Assembly: GCF_003096715.1 (NCBI RefSeq)
Contig: NZ_QEOL01000001.1
Location: forward strand, 62,001-126,000
DNA from: Paraburkholderia silvatlantica
Lineage (GTDB): Bacteria > Pseudomonadota > Gammaproteobacteria > Burkholderiales > Burkholderiaceae
Length of the DNA: 64,000 bases
Direction: 5' to 3'
Shown: positions 8,435 through 17,000 of the stretch, piece after piece
How the letters are laid out: each line of letters opens with the position of its first letter
How positions within the stretch are numbered: position 1 is the stretch's first letter
Position numbers and translations under genes: made by a program
Notes under the pieces: model-generated
What the model saw: only the letters and a program-made list of their open reading frames with translations
The model's database searches: none
Told to the model about the DNA's origin: nothing

Positions 8435-9954
8435 CGACGGTCTCCGGCAATGAGGTCGTAGACTTCGTGCTCCGAGCGCGCCGCGCCCGAAAGCTCGGCC
8501 ACCTTGCGCCGGTCGCGCAGCACGGCGATGCGGTCGGAGACGCGCACCACCTCGCTGATCTCCGACGAAATGAACAGGATGCCGAGGCCCTTCGCGCAGA
8601 GCGCGCGCACGCGGTCCATGATTTCGAACTTGGCGGCCACGTCGATGCCGCGCGTCGGTTCGTCGAGTATCAGCAATCGTGGCCTGGTCGCGAGCCAGCG
8701 CGCGAGCAGCACCTTCTGCTGGTTGCCGCCCGAAAGCAGGCCGATAGGCTGCTCGGCGTCGCGTGCCTTGATGCCGAGCTGCTCGATATATTCGTTGGCC
8801 AGTTCGCGCTGGCGCGAGCGCCGGATCATGCGCCACCAGCCGAGTTGCGCCTGCAGCGCGAGCACGATGTTTTCGCGGATCGACAGATCGGCGACGATGC
8901 CTTCCTTTTTGCGGTCTTCGGGGCAATAGGCCATGCCGTGGCGCACGGCGTCGCGCGGCGAGGAGAGCTTGACGGCTTTGCCGTTGATGTGCACCGTGCC
9001 TGCATCGGCTTTGTCCGCGCCGAAGAGCAGCCGCGCGGTCTCCGTGCGGCCGGAGCCGAGCAGGCCGGCCAGGCCCAGAATCTGCCCCGGCTGCACTTCC
9101 AGATCGAGCGGATTGAGCACGCCGCGGCGCGCCACGCCCTGGGCCGCAAGATAGGGCGCGGTATCCGTTGCAGCCGTTTCGCCGTGCGCGGCTTCGGCTT
9201 GCGTGAGCCGCTCGCCCGCGTTCTGCAGGCCCACCATCTTCGCGACCAGCGTTTGCACCGGCAGATCGGCGGCGAGATATTCGCCTTCGCGCTCGCCGTT
9301 GCGCATCACCGTGATGCGATCGGAGATGGCGTAGGTCTGCTCGAGAAAATGCGTGACGAACAGGATCGCGATGCCCGACGCCTTGAGCTTGCGCAGCACC
9401 TCGAAAAGGCGCGCGACTTCGCCTTCGTCGAGGCTGGAAGTCGGCTCGTCGAGAATCAGGATGCGCGCATCGACGGACACTGCGCGCGCAATCGCCACCA
9501 TCTGCTGCATGGCGATGGGGTAGGTGTCGAGCGATTGCGTCACGTCGAGCGAGAGATTCAGCTCCGCGAGCGCTTCTTGCGCGCGGCGATGAATCGTTTT
9601 CCAGTCGATCAGGCCGAGGCCGCGCCTGCGCGGCTGGCGGCCCGCGAAAATGTTCTCTGCAACCGAGAGATTCGGGCAGAGATTGACTTCCTGGTAGAGC
9701 GTCTGGATGCCGGCGGCTTCCGCCATCTGCGGCGTCGGGAAGTGCACGGCCTCGCCCGCGAGACGTATCTCGCCGGCCTCGGGCTGGTGCACGCCGGTCA
9801 GCACGTTGATGAGCGTGGACTTGCCGGCGCCGTTCTGGCCCATCAGCGTATGGATTTCGCCGGGGTACAGACGAAAATCGACCCGGTCGAGCGCGCGCAC
9901 GCCGGGGAAGGTTCGGGTAAGACCGACGGTTTCGAGTATCGGGGAAACGCTCAT
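8431..9954 (-). CDS. ytfR: Galactofuranose-type ABC transporter ATP-binding protein YtfR
   Basis: This is a tandem-domain ATPase of about 507 residues, the family length. The first domain shows Walker A GQNGAGKST and Walker B ILILDEPTSSLDEGE. The second domain (from about residue 250) shows GLLGSGRTET, the conserved CPEDRKKEG block, [10 protein letters not shown] and [15 protein letters not shown]. The ATG of MSVSPILETV was preferred over a TTG two codons upstream. No strong ribosome site is visible in front of it. It follows ytfQ after a 97-bp gap containing small hairpins, a layout often used to keep the ATPase less abundant than the binding protein. Confidence 0.92.
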   Translation of the reverse strand: MSVSPILETVGLTRTFPGVRALDRVDFRLYPGEIHTLMGQNGAGKSTLINVLTGVHQPEAGEIRLAGEAVHFPTPQMAEAAGIQTLYQEVNLCPNLSVAENIFAGRQPRRRGLGLIDWKTIHRRAQEALAELNLSLDVTQSLDTYPIAMQQMVAIARAVSVDARILILDEPTSSLDEGEVARLFEVLRKLKASGIAILFVTHFLEQTYAISDRITVMRNGEREGEYLAADLPVQTLVAKMVGLQNAGERLTQAEAAHGETAATDTAPYLAAQGVARRGVLNPLDLEVQPGQILGLAGLLGSGRTETARLLFGADKADAGTVHINGKAVKLSSPRDAVRHGMAYCPEDRKKEGIVADLSIRENIVLALQAQLGWWRMIRRSRQRELANEYIEQLGIKARDAEQPIGLLSGGNQQKVLLARWLATRPRLLILDEPTRGIDVAAKFEIMDRVRALCAKGLGILFISSEISEVVRVSDRIAVLRDRRKVAELSGAARSEHEVYDLIAGDRR

Positions 9955-10031
9955 GGGCAACCGTGAAAGAGGCCATCGAGCGCGCGGCGTGCTTAGTAAG
10001 CCTCTTAAATATTAAGGGATACGAAACACAC

Positions 10032-10047
10032 CGCGCTGCTTGCAGCG
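10032..10047 (-). other. Small hairpin between ytfQ and ytfR
   Basis: CGCTGC (10034-10039) and GCAGCG (10042-10047) are inverted repeats just after the ytfQ stop on the minus strand. The stem is short and has no U-tract. It could protect the 3' end of ytfQ mRNA or cause partial termination. Confidence 0.3.
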
Positions 10048-10051
10048 AAGT

Positions 10052-11020
10052 TTAGTACTTGCGCGACGGCAGCACCTGCGCCGCTACGTCCATCGGGAAC
10101 ACCGTTTCGTTCGTCACGATGCGCTTGGGCAACTGCTTGCCCGCCACGACGTCCTTCACGGCGCTCATGAGCTGAGGCCCGAGCAGCGGGCTGCATTCCA
10201 CATCCACGTTCATCTTGCCGGCGATCATCGCTTCGAAGCCGCCCTTGGTGGCATCGAACGACACGACGCTGATGTCCTTGCCCGGCTTCATGCCGGCTTC
10301 TTCCATGGCCTGGATCGCGCCGAGCGCCATGTCGTCGTTATGCGCGTAGACCACGTTGATCTTGTTTCCATACGTCTTCGCGAACGCCTCCATGACCTGC
10401 TTGCCGCCGGCGAGTGTGAAGTCGCCGCTTTGCGAAGCGATGATCTTGAACTTCGGATCGTTCTTGATCACTTCCATGAGACCCGAGTGACGGTCGTTGG
10501 CCGGCGCGGAACCCACGGTGCCCTGCAGTTCGACGATATTGATCGGGCCGGGGTTGTTCTTGTAGTGATCTTCAAGCCACTTGCCCGCGCGGCGGCCTTC
10601 TTCCATGAAGTCCGAACCGATCATCGTCACGTAGAGCGACGGGTCCTTCACGTCGATGTTGCGGTCCGTGAGGATCACGGGAATCTTCGCGCGTTTGGCT
10701 TCCTGCAGTACCGGCTCCCAGCCCGATTCCACCACGGGCGAGAACGCGATCACGTCCACCTTCTGGGCGATATACGAGCGGATCGCCTTGATCTGGTTTT
10801 CCTGCTTCTGCTGGGCGTCCGAGAACTTGAGGTTGATGCCGGCGTCTTTGGCGGCCTGTTTGACCGACACCGTGTTGGCCGTGCGCCAGGCGCTTTCCGC
10901 GCCGACCTGCGCAAAACCCAGCGTGATCTGCTTGTCTTCGGCGTGGGCGACGCCCGCCGCCAACGAGAAAGCAGCCGCTGCAGCGACCAGCCCGCTTACC
11001 ATGCGAGTTGCCAGTTTCAT
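10052..11020 (-). CDS. ytfQ: Galactofuranose-type ABC transporter substrate-binding protein YtfQ
   Basis: This is a periplasmic sugar-binding protein, 322 residues, with a Sec signal peptide (hydrophobic core about 8-24, cleavage near AHAED). It follows E. coli YtfQ closely: TLGFAQVGAESAWR, DAQQKQENQIKAIRS, APVV-like SPVVESGWEPVLQEAK, VELQGTVGSAPANDR and VYAHNDDMALGAIQAM. In E. coli this protein binds galactofuranose and related furanose sugars. Here the ligand is inferred. GGAGA lies about seven bases before the ATG. It is the first gene of the operon and is divergent from the dehydratase gene at 11289. Confidence 0.92.
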   Translation of the reverse strand: MKLATRMVSGLVAAAAAFSLAAGVAHAEDKQITLGFAQVGAESAWRTANTVSVKQAAKDAGINLKFSDAQQKQENQIKAIRSYIAQKVDVIAFSPVVESGWEPVLQEAKRAKIPVILTDRNIDVKDPSLYVTMIGSDFMEEGRRAGKWLEDHYKNNPGPINIVELQGTVGSAPANDRHSGLMEVIKNDPKFKIIASQSGDFTLAGGKQVMEAFAKTYGNKINVVYAHNDDMALGAIQAMEEAGMKPGKDISVVSFDATKGGFEAMIAGKMNVDVECSPLLGPQLMSAVKDVVAGKQLPKRIVTNETVFPMDVAAQVLPSRKY

Positions 11021-11235
11021 GCGTGTCTCCGATGTAGCTCTGTGCGTTGTATTTCTTTAATTCATGGCGCTACACCCGCGTCCATCACGGCCGGACAGTA
11101 TCACGAGAAGTATCGCGCCATCCCTGGCCTCCGGTTATATCCTTTCGGTATCCCGTTGGCCGCCCCTGCTGACCACAATAGACAAACTATATGCAACGTC
11201 ATGAACGGTTTCGATTAGCGTTTTCCCGATAAGCC

Positions 11236-11250
11236 TGACTCATATAGTCA
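11236..11250. promoter_or_regulatory. Inverted repeat in the ytfQ/dehydratase divergent region
   Basis: TGACT-CATAT-AGTCA (5-bp arms, 5-bp spacer) lies 39 bp upstream of the dehydratase ATG. The 268-bp divergent region (11021-11288) must contain both promoters. This is the clearest dyad in it. No specific regulator is assigned. Confidence 0.35.
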
Positions 11251-11288
11251 TGCTATTTATTGGACTTTCTCACTAAGTGGGCAAAGCC

Positions 11289-13031
11289 ATGAACACCCGT
11301 AAGCCCAAGCTTCGCTCGGCCGCGTGGTTCGGCACCGCCGATAAAAACGGCTTCATGTACCGGAGCTGGATGAAGAATCAGGGGATCCCGGATCACGAGT
11401 TCGCCGGCAAGCCGATTATCGGCATTTGCAATACGTGGTCGGAACTCACGCCCTGCAACGCGCACTTTCGCAAGCTCGCCGAGCACGTCAAGCGTGGCAT
11501 CTACGAAGCCGGCGGATTTCCTGTCGAGTTTCCCGTGTTCTCGAACGGCGAGTCGAACCTGCGGCCCACGGCCATGTTCACGCGCAACCTCGCTTCGATG
11601 GACGTTGAGGAATCCATACGAGGCAATCCGGTCGATGCGGTCGTCCTGCTCGTGGGCTGCGACAAGACCACGCCTGCATTGCTGATGGGCGCGGCGAGTT
11701 GCGACGTGCCGGCCATTGCCGTGACGGGCGGCCCGATGCTCAACGGCAAGCACGAAGGGCGCGATATCGGCTCGGGCACGGTGGTGTGGCAACTGAGCGA
11801 GCAGGTGAAGGCGGGCAAGATCTCGATCCACGAGTTCATGTCGGCGGAGGCGGGCATGTCGCGCTCGGCGGGCACCTGCAACACCATGGGCACGGCTTCG
11901 ACCATGGCGTGCATGGCCGAAGCGCTGGGCGTCACGCTGCCGCACAACGCCGCGATTCCGGCTGTGGACGCGCGCCGCTACGTGCTCGCGCATATGTCGG
12001 GCATGCGCATCGTGGAGATGGCGCTCGAAGACTTGCGTCTGTCGAAACTGCTCACGCGAGAGGCGTTCGAGAACGCGATTCGCACGAACGCGGCGATTGG
12101 CGGGTCGACCAATGCGGCGATCCATCTGAAGGCGATCGCGGGGCGCATCGGCGTGCCGCTCGAACTCGACGACTGGACGCGCATCGGGCGGGGTACGCCG
12201 ACCCTCGTCGACCTGCAGCCTTCGGGCCGCTTTCTGATGGAGGAGTTCTATTACGCGGGTGGCTTGCCCGCGGTGCTGCGGCGCCTCGGTGAAGCGAACC
12301 TGCTGCCGCATCCCGATGCGCTCACGGCCAACGGCAAGACGCTCTGGGAGAACGTGCGCGAAGCACCCATTCACAACGCCGAAGTCATTCGCCCGCTCGA
12401 CAATCCGCTCGTGCAGGACGGCGGGCTGTGCGTGCTGCGCGGCAATCTCGCGCCGAACGGCGCGGTGCTCAAGCCATCGGCGGCCACGCAGAAGCTGTTG
12501 AAGCATCGCGGGCGCGCCGTGGTGTTCGAGAACTTCGACGACTACAAGGCACGCATTGGCGACCCCGGTCTCGACGTCACGGCCGATTCCGTGCTCGTCA
12601 TGAAGAACTGCGGGCCCAAGGGGTATCCGGGCATGGCCGAGGTGGGCAACATGGGCCTGCCGCCCAAGCTGCTCGCGCAGGGCGTGACCGACATGGTGCG
12701 CGTGTCGGACGCGCGCATGAGCGGCACGGCGTATGGGACGGTGGTGCTGCACGTGGCCCCTGAAGCGCGCGCGGGCGGGCCGCTCGCGATCGTGCGCAAC
12801 GGCGACTGGATCGAACTCGACTGCGAGAAGGGCGTGCTGCGCGTGGATATCAGCGACGAGACGATCGTCGCGCGGCTCGACGAATGGGCCGCGAATCAGC
12901 ATCCGATTCCCGCCGACCGCAGCGGTTATCGCAAGCTTTATGTCGAGCATGTGCTGCAGGCCGACGAGGGCTGCGATTTCGACTTCCTGGTGGGCTGCCG
13001 CGGCTCGGACGTGCCGCGGCATTCGCACTGA
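11289..13031 (+). CDS. IlvD/Edd family dehydratase, probable L-arabonate dehydratase
   Basis: This Fe-S dehydratase converts a sugar acid to its 2-keto-3-deoxy form, and it is 580 residues long. Cluster cysteines occur in ELTPCNAH, LVGCDKTTP and SGTCNTMGTAS. The C-terminal SDARMSGTAYGT holds the catalytic Ser. AGGFPVEFPVFSNGE, NAIRTNAAIGGSTNA and MKNCGPKGYPGMAEVGN place it in the sugar-acid branch (L-arabonate, D-fuconate, D-galactonate) rather than IlvD. The ATG at 11289 was chosen; a GTG four codons earlier is possible. Its position opposite the ytf operon and near araGH supports an L-arabonate or galactonate role in the oxidative pathway. No other enzyme of that pathway is in the window. 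Confidence 0.88.
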   Translation: MNTRKPKLRSAAWFGTADKNGFMYRSWMKNQGIPDHEFAGKPIIGICNTWSELTPCNAHFRKLAEHVKRGIYEAGGFPVEFPVFSNGESNLRPTAMFTRNLASMDVEESIRGNPVDAVVLLVGCDKTTPALLMGAASCDVPAIAVTGGPMLNGKHEGRDIGSGTVVWQLSEQVKAGKISIHEFMSAEAGMSRSAGTCNTMGTASTMACMAEALGVTLPHNAAIPAVDARRYVLAHMSGMRIVEMALEDLRLSKLLTREAFENAIRTNAAIGGSTNAAIHLKAIAGRIGVPLELDDWTRIGRGTPTLVDLQPSGRFLMEEFYYAGGLPAVLRRLGEANLLPHPDALTANGKTLWENVREAPIHNAEVIRPLDNPLVQDGGLCVLRGNLAPNGAVLKPSAATQKLLKHRGRAVVFENFDDYKARIGDPGLDVTADSVLVMKNCGPKGYPGMAEVGNMGLPPKLLAQGVTDMVRVSDARMSGTAYGTVVLHVAPEARAGGPLAIVRNGDWIELDCEKGVLRVDISDETIVARLDEWAANQHPIPADRSGYRKLYVEHVLQADEGCDFDFLVGCRGSDVPRHSH

Positions 13032-13077
13032 ATTTCAGCATCCCTGACAAATCGCGCGGCGCATGAAGGCGTAAGCA

Positions 13078-14085
13078 TCAAGCGGCCTTTGGCGCGCGCC
13101 CTTCGGCGCCGAGGCAGTTCAGGCCCATGAGCGTCGCCTCGACGGCTTCGTCGAGCGGCGTATGAGGCTCGCGCCCGAGTTCGCGGACGAGCCGGGCATT
13201 GTCGAGCTGCAACGGCTCGCTCCACAAGTAGCGCATCTCCATCAGTTCACGCAGCGTCGTCACGAACGGCGAGATGGCGCGTGCGAGGGCCCAGGAGAAG
13301 GGCTTGATCTGCGGCTTCAGTCCGTGACGCCGGGCGACGCGGCAGATCGCGTCGACGAGTTGCGAGCCATCGGCATCCCAGTGGCCGGCCATGTGGAACG
13401 TCGCGAACGCGGGCAGCGTTTCGCGGCGCTCGATCAGCTCGAGCATCGTGCGCGCGACGTCGGGCACGTACGACCACGCGTGGCCCACGCCGCGCGTACC
13501 CGGCTGACGCACGATCTGCACAGGCTCGCCAGGCTTCACGATCCCTTGCGCAAACCAGCTGTTGCCCACGAGCGGCCCGAAAAAGTCCCCCGCGCGCACG
13601 ACGATCGAGCGCACGCCGTGCTCGCTCGCGGCCCGCATGCGCCGCTCCAGTTCCACGCGAATCGCGCCCTTGCGCGTGAGTGGCTGCTGCGGCGAGTCTT
13701 CACGCAGCACCGGGAAGGTGTCGGGCCCGAAGTTGTAGACCGTGCCCGGCAGCACGACGGCCGCGCCCACGGCAGCCGCGGCGGCGAGCGTGTTGTCGAT
13801 CATCGGCAGCACGACCTGCGCCCAGCGCCGGTAGCCGGGCGGGTTCACGGCGTGCACGATCACCGCGCAGCCCTGCGCCGCGTGGACCACCGCTTCGCGC
13901 GAGAGCACGTCGCCGTCGAGCCATTCGATGGCGCTGGCCGCCGCCATGGCCGGCGCGCCGCCGCGCCGCAGCGCGCGGACCTGCCAGCCGGCGCCCTGCA
14001 ACTGGCGCGCGACTTCGCTGCCGATTCCGCCGCTTGCGCCGAGCACGAGGGCGCGGTTCTGTCGAGTGATGGGGCCGACGTTCAT
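13078..14085 (-). CDS. NAD(P)-dependent epimerase/dehydratase family (atypical SDR)
   Basis: This is a 335-residue Rossmann-fold protein with the nucleotide-binding GASGGIGSEVA motif at about residues 16-26. The N-terminal half follows extended/atypical SDRs (VIVHAVNPPGYRRW, LPGTVYNFGPDT, VVRAGDFFGP). A YxxxK catalytic pair is not evident; GTVYNFG may stand in its place. It could therefore be a binding or NmrA-like sensor protein rather than a classical oxidoreductase. AAGGAGATCC precedes the ATG. It is divergent from the LysR gene at 14216, its likely regulator. No substrate is suggested by context. Confidence 0.8.
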   Translation of the reverse strand: MNVGPITRQNRALVLGASGGIGSEVARQLQGAGWQVRALRRGGAPAMAAASAIEWLDGDVLSREAVVHAAQGCAVIVHAVNPPGYRRWAQVVLPMIDNTLAAAAAVGAAVVLPGTVYNFGPDTFPVLREDSPQQPLTRKGAIRVELERRMRAASEHGVRSIVVRAGDFFGPLVGNSWFAQGIVKPGEPVQIVRQPGTRGVGHAWSYVPDVARTMLELIERRETLPAFATFHMAGHWDADGSQLVDAICRVARRHGLKPQIKPFSWALARAISPFVTTLRELMEMRYLWSEPLQLDNARLVRELGREPHTPLDEAVEATLMGLNCLGAEGRAPKAA

Positions 14086-14170
14086 GCTGGATCTCCTTGC
14101 GGGCGAGCTGTGATGAGGGACATTCTGCGCCGTTTGGCATCAATAAAAAATTACCGAAAATAGACGAGAG

Positions 14171-14190
14171 GCTATACATTTATGCATAGC
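14171..14190. promoter_or_regulatory. Probable LysR operator between the SDR and LysR genes
   Basis: GCTATACATTTATGCATAGC is a 20-bp inverted repeat with 8 of 10 pairs complementary. It contains T-N11-A spacing and is AT-rich in a GC-rich background. It lies 26 bp upstream of the LysR start and 86 bp from the SDR start, as expected for autoregulation plus divergent activation. Confidence 0.55.
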
Positions 14191-14215
14191 GTTAGAACTG
14201 GATTGGGGACGGTGA

Positions 14216-15118
14216 ATGGCCGAAAAAGAACCGAACTGGGAGTGGTACCGGAGTTTTCTGCAGGTCCTGGAGAGCGGCTCGCTCTCGGCGGCTGCCCGTG
14301 CGCTGGGCATCACGCAGCCGACCGTTGGCCGCCACATCGAAAGTCTGGAAGCGGTGCTGGGGCTCACGCTGTTTACTCGCTCATCCGATGGGTTTTCGCC
14401 GACCGCCGCGGCCAATGAACTGAGGCCGTACGCTGTCGGCCTCGCGATGACCACGGCGGCCTTGCGCCGCGCGGCGAGCAGTCACGGATCGGGCGTGCGC
14501 GGGACGGTGCGGCTGACAGCGAGCGAAGTGATCGGTGTCGAGGTCCTGCCGCCGATACTGGCGGCGCTGCGCAGCGAGTATCCAGAGTTGTCAATCGAAC
14601 TTGTGCTGTCGAACAAGGCGGACGACCTGCTGCGTCGCGAAGCGGACATTGCGGTGCGCATGTTCCGGCCCGCGCAGGAGGCACTGGTCGCCAAACGCGT
14701 TGGCGCGATCGAAGTCGGGCTGCACGCGCACGAACGCTATCTGGCGCTTCATGGCGTGCCGAAGTCGATGAAGGCGTTGTCGCACCATACGATCATTGGC
14801 TTCGATCAGGAGAACGCATTCATTCGCTCGGTTCAGCCCAGGTTTGCCGCCTACAACCGCAATAACTTTGCATTTCGGGCCGACAGCGACCTTGCCCAGT
14901 TGGCCGCGATACGCGCCGGCTTCGGGATCGGCGGGTGCCAGTCGCCATTGGCGGCAAGAGACCCGAAGCTGGTCCGCGTTCTGCGCGAAGAATTCTCGCT
15001 GACGCTCGATACGTGGGTAGCCATGCATGAGGATTTGCGCACGAGCGCGCGCTGCGCCGTGACTTTTGCGGCGCTGGCGTCGGGGCTGAATGCCTATATA
15101 CAGGGACCGGGCGCGTAA
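14216..15118 (+). CDS. LysR family transcriptional regulator
   Basis: This is a 300-residue LysR-type regulator. The winged-helix domain covers about residues 8-66 (SGSLSAAARALGITQPTVGRHI) and the periplasmic-binding-like effector domain about 90-295. In the DNA-binding domain the usual QPAVS is QPTVG, and the wing reads LFTRSSDGFSPT. It is divergent from the SDR gene with a palindromic site in between, so that gene is the likely target. It ends 8 bp from the stop of the next, convergent LysR gene. The effector is unknown. Confidence 0.88.
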   Translation: MAEKEPNWEWYRSFLQVLESGSLSAAARALGITQPTVGRHIESLEAVLGLTLFTRSSDGFSPTAAANELRPYAVGLAMTTAALRRAASSHGSGVRGTVRLTASEVIGVEVLPPILAALRSEYPELSIELVLSNKADDLLRREADIAVRMFRPAQEALVAKRVGAIEVGLHAHERYLALHGVPKSMKALSHHTIIGFDQENAFIRSVQPRFAAYNRNNFAFRADSDLAQLAAIRAGFGIGGCQSPLAARDPKLVRVLREEFSLTLDTWVAMHEDLRTSARCAVTFAALASGLNAYIQGPGA

Positions 15119-15126
15119 CTGCCGCT

Positions 15127-16050
15127 TCAACGGGGCGCCCGGCGTGCCCGCGCATACGAAGCCAGCATCGTCGCGAGTTCCTGCGCGGCAGGCGTGAGCG
15201 GCACGGCCGCGCGCTGCAGCAGACAGACCTGCTGTGCCGCCGGCCGCTCGGCGATCCTGATGCGCGCGAGCCGCTCGGCAAACGGCCCGCGCGTGGCGAC
15301 CGCCGACGACTCCAGCGCGAGGCAATCCGTCTCGCTGACCCAGTGCAGCGTTTCGAAGAGCCCTTCCACCGTCGCGACGATGCGCGGCGGCGGCAAGCCG
15401 TGATCGGCGAAGAACGTCGTGAGCCGGCTCGAAGCGAAGGCGTCCGCGATATTGGGGGAGCGCGTCGCGAGCCAGTCGCACTGCGTGAGCGCGCGCAGCG
15501 AGCGCGCCCCCGCCTTCGGATGGTCGCGGCGGCAGACGACCACCGGATCCGATGGGTAAAGCGCCGTCACCGAAAGATCGGTCGTGTCGGTCTGGTCCGA
15601 AACGAGTGCGAGCGCGAAATCGAGCGTGCCTTCGCGAATCCACGAGATCATCATGCGCGACGTCCCCGTGCGCAGACGCAGCGCCACACGCGCAAACCGC
15701 GTGCTGTACTGGCCGAGCACGGGCACGAGCGCGTCCATGAGCGGGTCGGTCGTGAGGCCGAACGCCACTTCGCCCGCGTAGTCGCCGCGCAGTTGCTGCG
15801 CCTCTGCGCTTGCGCGCTCGCACTCGCCGAGAATCGATGCCGCCCGCACCAGCAGCCGCTGCCCCAGCACCGTGAGCGTCACGCCGCGATTCGTGCGCGT
15901 GAGCAGCGCGCCGCCCAGTTCGGCTTCGAGATTCTGCAACTGCTGCGTCACGCCGCTTTGCGCCACGCCGAGCGCGCGCGAAGCTGCCCGCACACTGCCG
16001 CGCTGGGCAACGGCGACGAAAACGCGCAACTGGGAAAGCGTGAGACTCAT
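15127..16050 (-). CDS. LysR family transcriptional regulator
   Basis: This is a 307-residue LysR-type regulator with an N-terminal HTH (residues about 5-62, QRGSVRAASRALGVAQSGVTQQL) and a C-terminal effector domain (about 92-290). It belongs to the group with a TNRGVTLT wing, like CysB/CbbR-type aromatic or amino-acid regulators, but no closer assignment can be made. It is divergent from the amino-acid-binding protein at 16192 and the desuccinylase-like gene, which it probably regulates. A TGAT-N6-ATCA dyad at 16097-16110 in the shared region is a possible site. Confidence 0.87.
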   Translation of the reverse strand: MSLTLSQLRVFVAVAQRGSVRAASRALGVAQSGVTQQLQNLEAELGGALLTRTNRGVTLTVLGQRLLVRAASILGECERASAEAQQLRGDYAGEVAFGLTTDPLMDALVPVLGQYSTRFARVALRLRTGTSRMMISWIREGTLDFALALVSDQTDTTDLSVTALYPSDPVVVCRRDHPKAGARSLRALTQCDWLATRSPNIADAFASSRLTTFFADHGLPPPRIVATVEGLFETLHWVSETDCLALESSAVATRGPFAERLARIRIAERPAAQQVCLLQRAAVPLTPAAQELATMLASYARARRAPR

Positions 16051-16096
16051 GGATGACGATTGAGCGACGATTCGTTGTGATCGGTGGAAGTGATCA

Positions 16097-16110
16097 TGAT
16101 AGACGAATCA
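16097..16110. promoter_or_regulatory. Possible LysR operator upstream of the amino-acid-binding protein
   Basis: TGAT-AGACGA-ATCA is a 14-bp dyad in the 141-bp divergent region between the LysR start (16050) and the binding-protein start (16192). It is short, so this is suggestive only. Confidence 0.3.
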
Positions 16111-16191
16111 GTACTTTTCCAGAACGCGGCAGCGTCCTACCATCGGACGCTCAGGAGACTCCCGCTTCCCGCCGCCCACCCCGCGCTCATC

Positions 16192-16962
16192 ATGAAAAAA
16201 ATCCCGTCGATCCTGCTTTCCCTTGCACTGGCCCTTAGCAGCCATGCCTTCGCGCGCGAGGGCGACACCGTGCGTCTCGGCATCGATCCGACCTATCCGC
16301 CCATGGACGCCAAGGCGCCCGACGGCTCGCTCAAAGGGTTCGACGTCGATCTCGGCAACGAGATCTGCCGCCGGATTCACGCGCATTGCCAGTGGGTCGA
16401 ACTGGAGTTCTCGGGCATGATCCCGGCGCTCCAGGCGCGCAAGATCGACGCGATCATGTCGTCGATGGCGATCACCGCGAAGCGCGAGCAGCAGATTCTC
16501 TTCACGTCGAAGCTGTTCCAGTTCAAGTCGCGGCTCGTCGCGCGCAAGGGCGCCCCGTTCGACGCCACCGCGCAGTCGCTGGCCGGCAAGTCGGTCGGCG
16601 TGCAGGCGGGCACGCAGTTCGAGACGTACGCGCTCGCGAACTGGGCGCCCGCGGGCGTGCACGTCGTCACCTACAAGAGCCAGGACGAAGTGTTCGCCGA
16701 CCTCGTCAACGGGCGGCTCGACGCCGCGCTGCTGGGTTACGTCGAAGCCGACTACGGCTTCCTGCGCACGCCGCAGGGCAACGGCTTTGCGTTTGCCGGC
16801 GGCCCGATTTCGATGGGCGACCGCGGTACCGGCATCGGCATGCGCAAGGACGAAACCGCGCTTCAGGCGCAGATGAACGACGCGATCGCGGGCATGCTGA
16901 AGGACGGCACCTACGCGCAGATCGCGCGCCGCTATTTCGACTTCGATCCGTACGGAAACTGA
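16192..16962 (+). CDS. Polar amino-acid ABC transporter substrate-binding protein (solitary)
   Basis: This is a periplasmic binding protein of SBP family 3 (lysine/arginine/ornithine/histidine type), 256 residues, with a Sec signal peptide (MKKIPSILLSLALALSS, cleavage near HAFA). Signature features are LGIDPTYPPMDAKAPDGSLKG followed by FDVDLGNEICRR, ELEFSGMIPALQARKIDAIMSSMAIT and the C-terminal YAQIARRYFDFD. The real start is the ATG at 16192; an upstream in-frame extension lacks the signal. No permease or ATPase gene is adjacent. It may serve a transporter encoded elsewhere. It is 38 bp upstream of the hydrolase gene at 17001, with which it probably forms an operon. Confidence 0.9.
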   Translation: MKKIPSILLSLALALSSHAFAREGDTVRLGIDPTYPPMDAKAPDGSLKGFDVDLGNEICRRIHAHCQWVELEFSGMIPALQARKIDAIMSSMAITAKREQQILFTSKLFQFKSRLVARKGAPFDATAQSLAGKSVGVQAGTQFETYALANWAPAGVHVVTYKSQDEVFADLVNGRLDAALLGYVEADYGFLRTPQGNGFAFAGGPISMGDRGTGIGMRKDETALQAQMNDAIAGMLKDGTYAQIARRYFDFDPYGN

Positions 16963-17000
16963 GCCGCCGCCACGCACTCGTTTGAAACCGCATTGAATCC

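Noticed and set aside
6132..9976. Very long open frames (up to about 860 codons) on both strands across the ytf genes
   Set aside because: They are GC-driven shadows: Arg/Ala/Gly/His-rich translations with no family motifs, overlapping clear ytfR, ytfT and yjfF frames. Part of one is real only where it coincides with ytfT (7397-8434).
13680..14163. Plus-strand frames opposite the SDR gene
   Set aside because: They are Arg/Ala-rich antisense shadows of a well-supported gene with a strong ribosome site.
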